Assembly: GCA_019057675.1 (NCBI GenBank)
Contig: JAHLWX010000005.1
Location: forward strand, 1 to 43,637
Direction of reading: 5' to 3'
Source: Candidatus Jordarchaeum sp. LHC_1308
GTDB taxonomy: Archaea; Asgardarchaeota; Jordiarchaeia; Jordiarchaeales; Freyrarchaeaceae
Length of the DNA: 43,637 nt
Shown here piece by piece: positions 42,381 through 43,637 of this stretch. A program made the translations under genes and the position numbers. Numbering within the stretch: position 1 is the stretch's first letter; every line of letters starts with the position of its first letter. Below the pieces are notes generated by a model. That model did no database searches and was not told the origin of the DNA. It saw only the letters and a program-made list of their open reading frames with translations.

Positions 42381-43529
42381 TTAACCTTTAACGAGACCAG
42401 CTTTCTCTGCAACCTGATTAAGGTGAAGGTCAACGAGAAGTAGTTCCTCGTACACCTTGTGGAGCCATTTATCTTCCCAGAAAAAGTTGCAGCTCGTCTG
42501 GGCCCTGAGGAGATGCTCTTCCGCCACCTGCAACTCCACAGCACAGCTACTTTCACCATTCCCAATTAAAGCTCTAATTTTTTTCAGCCGCAGGCTGGCC
42601 TCCCAAACCCTTGCGAGGGCGCGTCTCTGCTCCTCTAAACCCACCCACTGAGTGAAGAACTCTCCGTCATTAGAAAAAGTCCTCCAAGCCCCTGTCCTAA
42701 CGTTGACGCGATCTTCGGGGGGATTCTCCCGCAGGAAGCTTGAGATGGAGGTTAATGCGATGCCGCCGTCCCCCTCTAGGAGTGAAACATATGACTCGAA
42801 GAAGGAGTCCCAGAAGTTGCCTGACGGCGTCCCTCTGATCCAGTCTCCGTTCTCGCCATCAAACCATGTTGTAACGAGCAGATTTCCCCTGAACCTTGAC
42901 GTCTCAGATTTGAGGGCCTTCACGAATGAGGCTGCATCGATTCCTCCAGCTAATATTCTGCTGAAACGCTCATTACGAGGAATGACGGTGATTTCAGCCC
43001 CGGAATATTCGGCGACGTGAGGCCTATAGGCTCCATCAGGCCCACACCCTTCAATGTATCGTCCATCAACCACGACATACTTAAATTTCATCTCTGAGAG
43101 GACAGGAATCATCGTCATGGTGAAGCCAAGTTCAGGAGGCCAAAAGCCGTTAAACTTGAAGCCAACCCGCTCAGCAAGCCTAACCCATCTTGTGATGTGA
43201 GGCTTCCAGTCATCTTCAGGGATGAGCGGGAACACGGGATGATAAAATCCCGTCGCCAAAACCTCGACGTTCGGAAGGGAAGCGTATTTTTTCAGGACAA
43301 CATGTAGCTCTTCCTCCAAGCCGTCAACGTGGACGCTGAGCAGTTGATTAATGAGCACGCCAGAAATGCTCATGTTAACCGCAGCAGCACGGTTAGACAG
43401 GTGTCTTAGTGGCCTGGTGTAGCAACGAAGAATACTCAGCGCTTCCTCCCGATTAACGGAAAGAAGAAACTTTATGTTTTCGGGTGGCTGATGGAAATGA
43501 ACTCCTAAAGCGTGATGTATCCTCGGCAA
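42381..43529 (-). CDS. Glycoside hydrolase family 57 enzyme
   Basis: A 382-residue GH57 protein. The family motifs are HFHQPP (11-16), GFYHP (94-98), FNGFWPPELGF with probable nucleophile Glu133, and TTWFDGENGDW with probable acid/base Asp224. GH57 includes amylases, 4-alpha-glucanotransferases and alpha-galactosidases; the short length is closer to the galactosidase-type members. TTG start. With galK and galT 14 kb away, a galactoside role is attractive but speculative. First gene of a unit with the membrane protein. Confidence 0.85.
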   Translation of the reverse strand: MPRIHHALGVHFHQPPENIKFLLSVNREEALSILRCYTRPLRHLSNRAAAVNMSISGVLINQLLSVHVDGLEEELHVVLKKYASLPNVEVLATGFYHPVFPLIPEDDWKPHITRWVRLAERVGFKFNGFWPPELGFTMTMIPVLSEMKFKYVVVDGRYIEGCGPDGAYRPHVAEYSGAEITVIPRNERFSRILAGGIDAASFVKALKSETSRFRGNLLVTTWFDGENGDWIRGTPSGNFWDSFFESYVSLLEGDGGIALTSISSFLRENPPEDRVNVRTGAWRTFSNDGEFFTQWVGLEEQRRALARVWEASLRLKKIRALIGNGESSCAVELQVAEEHLLRAQTSCNFFWEDKWLHKVYEELLLVDLHLNQVAEKAGLVKG

Positions 43530-43637
43530 AGAGCAGCCTCCACGCCCTCAAACTAGATTTGATAACTGTAAAGTATTTTAGATATAAATAAGGGTTACTG
43601 ATCCAGCCAGCTAGAGTAGCTTCACCTCAATCAAACC

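Noticed and set aside
1-43637. tRNA, rRNA or CRISPR loci
   Set aside because: I scanned the intergenic regions and saw no cloverleaf-like conserved arms, no rRNA stretches and no regularly spaced direct repeats.

Overview
The window reads as a chromosomal piece of an archaeon, most likely a thermophilic member of the TACK/Thermoproteota side of the tree. Support comes from archaeal TATA-like promoters, Shine-Dalgarno sites of the GGAGGTGATC type in front of many GTG/TTG starts, a WtpABC-type tungstate/molybdate transporter, archaeal GalK/GalT, a family 4 uracil-DNA glycosylase, KaiC-type ATPases, and roadblock and longin-like proteins. I cannot place it to genus. I see no rRNA, tRNA, CRISPR array, transposase or phage gene. 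All assignments come from reading motifs; no database search was run.

Layout. 1-2.7 kb: an unknown helical protein, a decayed VapBC-type toxin-antitoxin pair broken by stops and frameshifts, a small membrane protein and a bacterioferritin. 2.8-7.8 kb: a metallophosphoesterase and a flippase-like membrane protein on the minus strand, divergent from a GT2 glycosyltransferase and a GT-C membrane glycosyltransferase, then a methyltransferase; together they look like a lipid-linked sugar or surface glycan locus. 7.8-17 kb: housekeeping and unknown genes (solenoid repeat protein, B3/B4-domain protein, compact HDAC-like deacetylase, coiled-coil protein, radical SAM enzyme, a sequon-rich membrane pair, UDG family 4, YjbQ).

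17-23.5 kb is the most unusual part. It holds an unknown protein, a one-domain KaiC ATPase, a two-domain KaiC ATPase whose second domain has lost its catalytic motifs, two paralogous proteins of an unrecognised family with a WNLALD core motif, a GNAT acetyltransferase, a longin-like protein and a roadblock/LC7 protein. Further possible members lie elsewhere: a longin-like protein at 29.2 kb and a roadblock-like coiled-coil protein at 40.2 kb. My inference is a KaiC-centred signalling or scaffold module in which longin/roadblock-fold proteins are the partners; no small GTPase is present in the window.

23.5-43.6 kb: enoyl-CoA hydratase family protein, HEAT-repeat protein, a cysteine-rich HTH-ferredoxin, a divergent galK/galT pair with a palindrome between the two promoters, the wtpABC operon preceded by an inverted repeat, a ClC chloride channel with CBS domains, a class V aminotransferase, a DHH phosphoesterase, two unknown multi-spanning membrane proteins, a winged-helix protein, and a GH57 glycosidase in tandem with a membrane protein. 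Many starts were moved from the longest reading frame to a downstream codon where a Shine-Dalgarno or TATA element decided it; these are marked.
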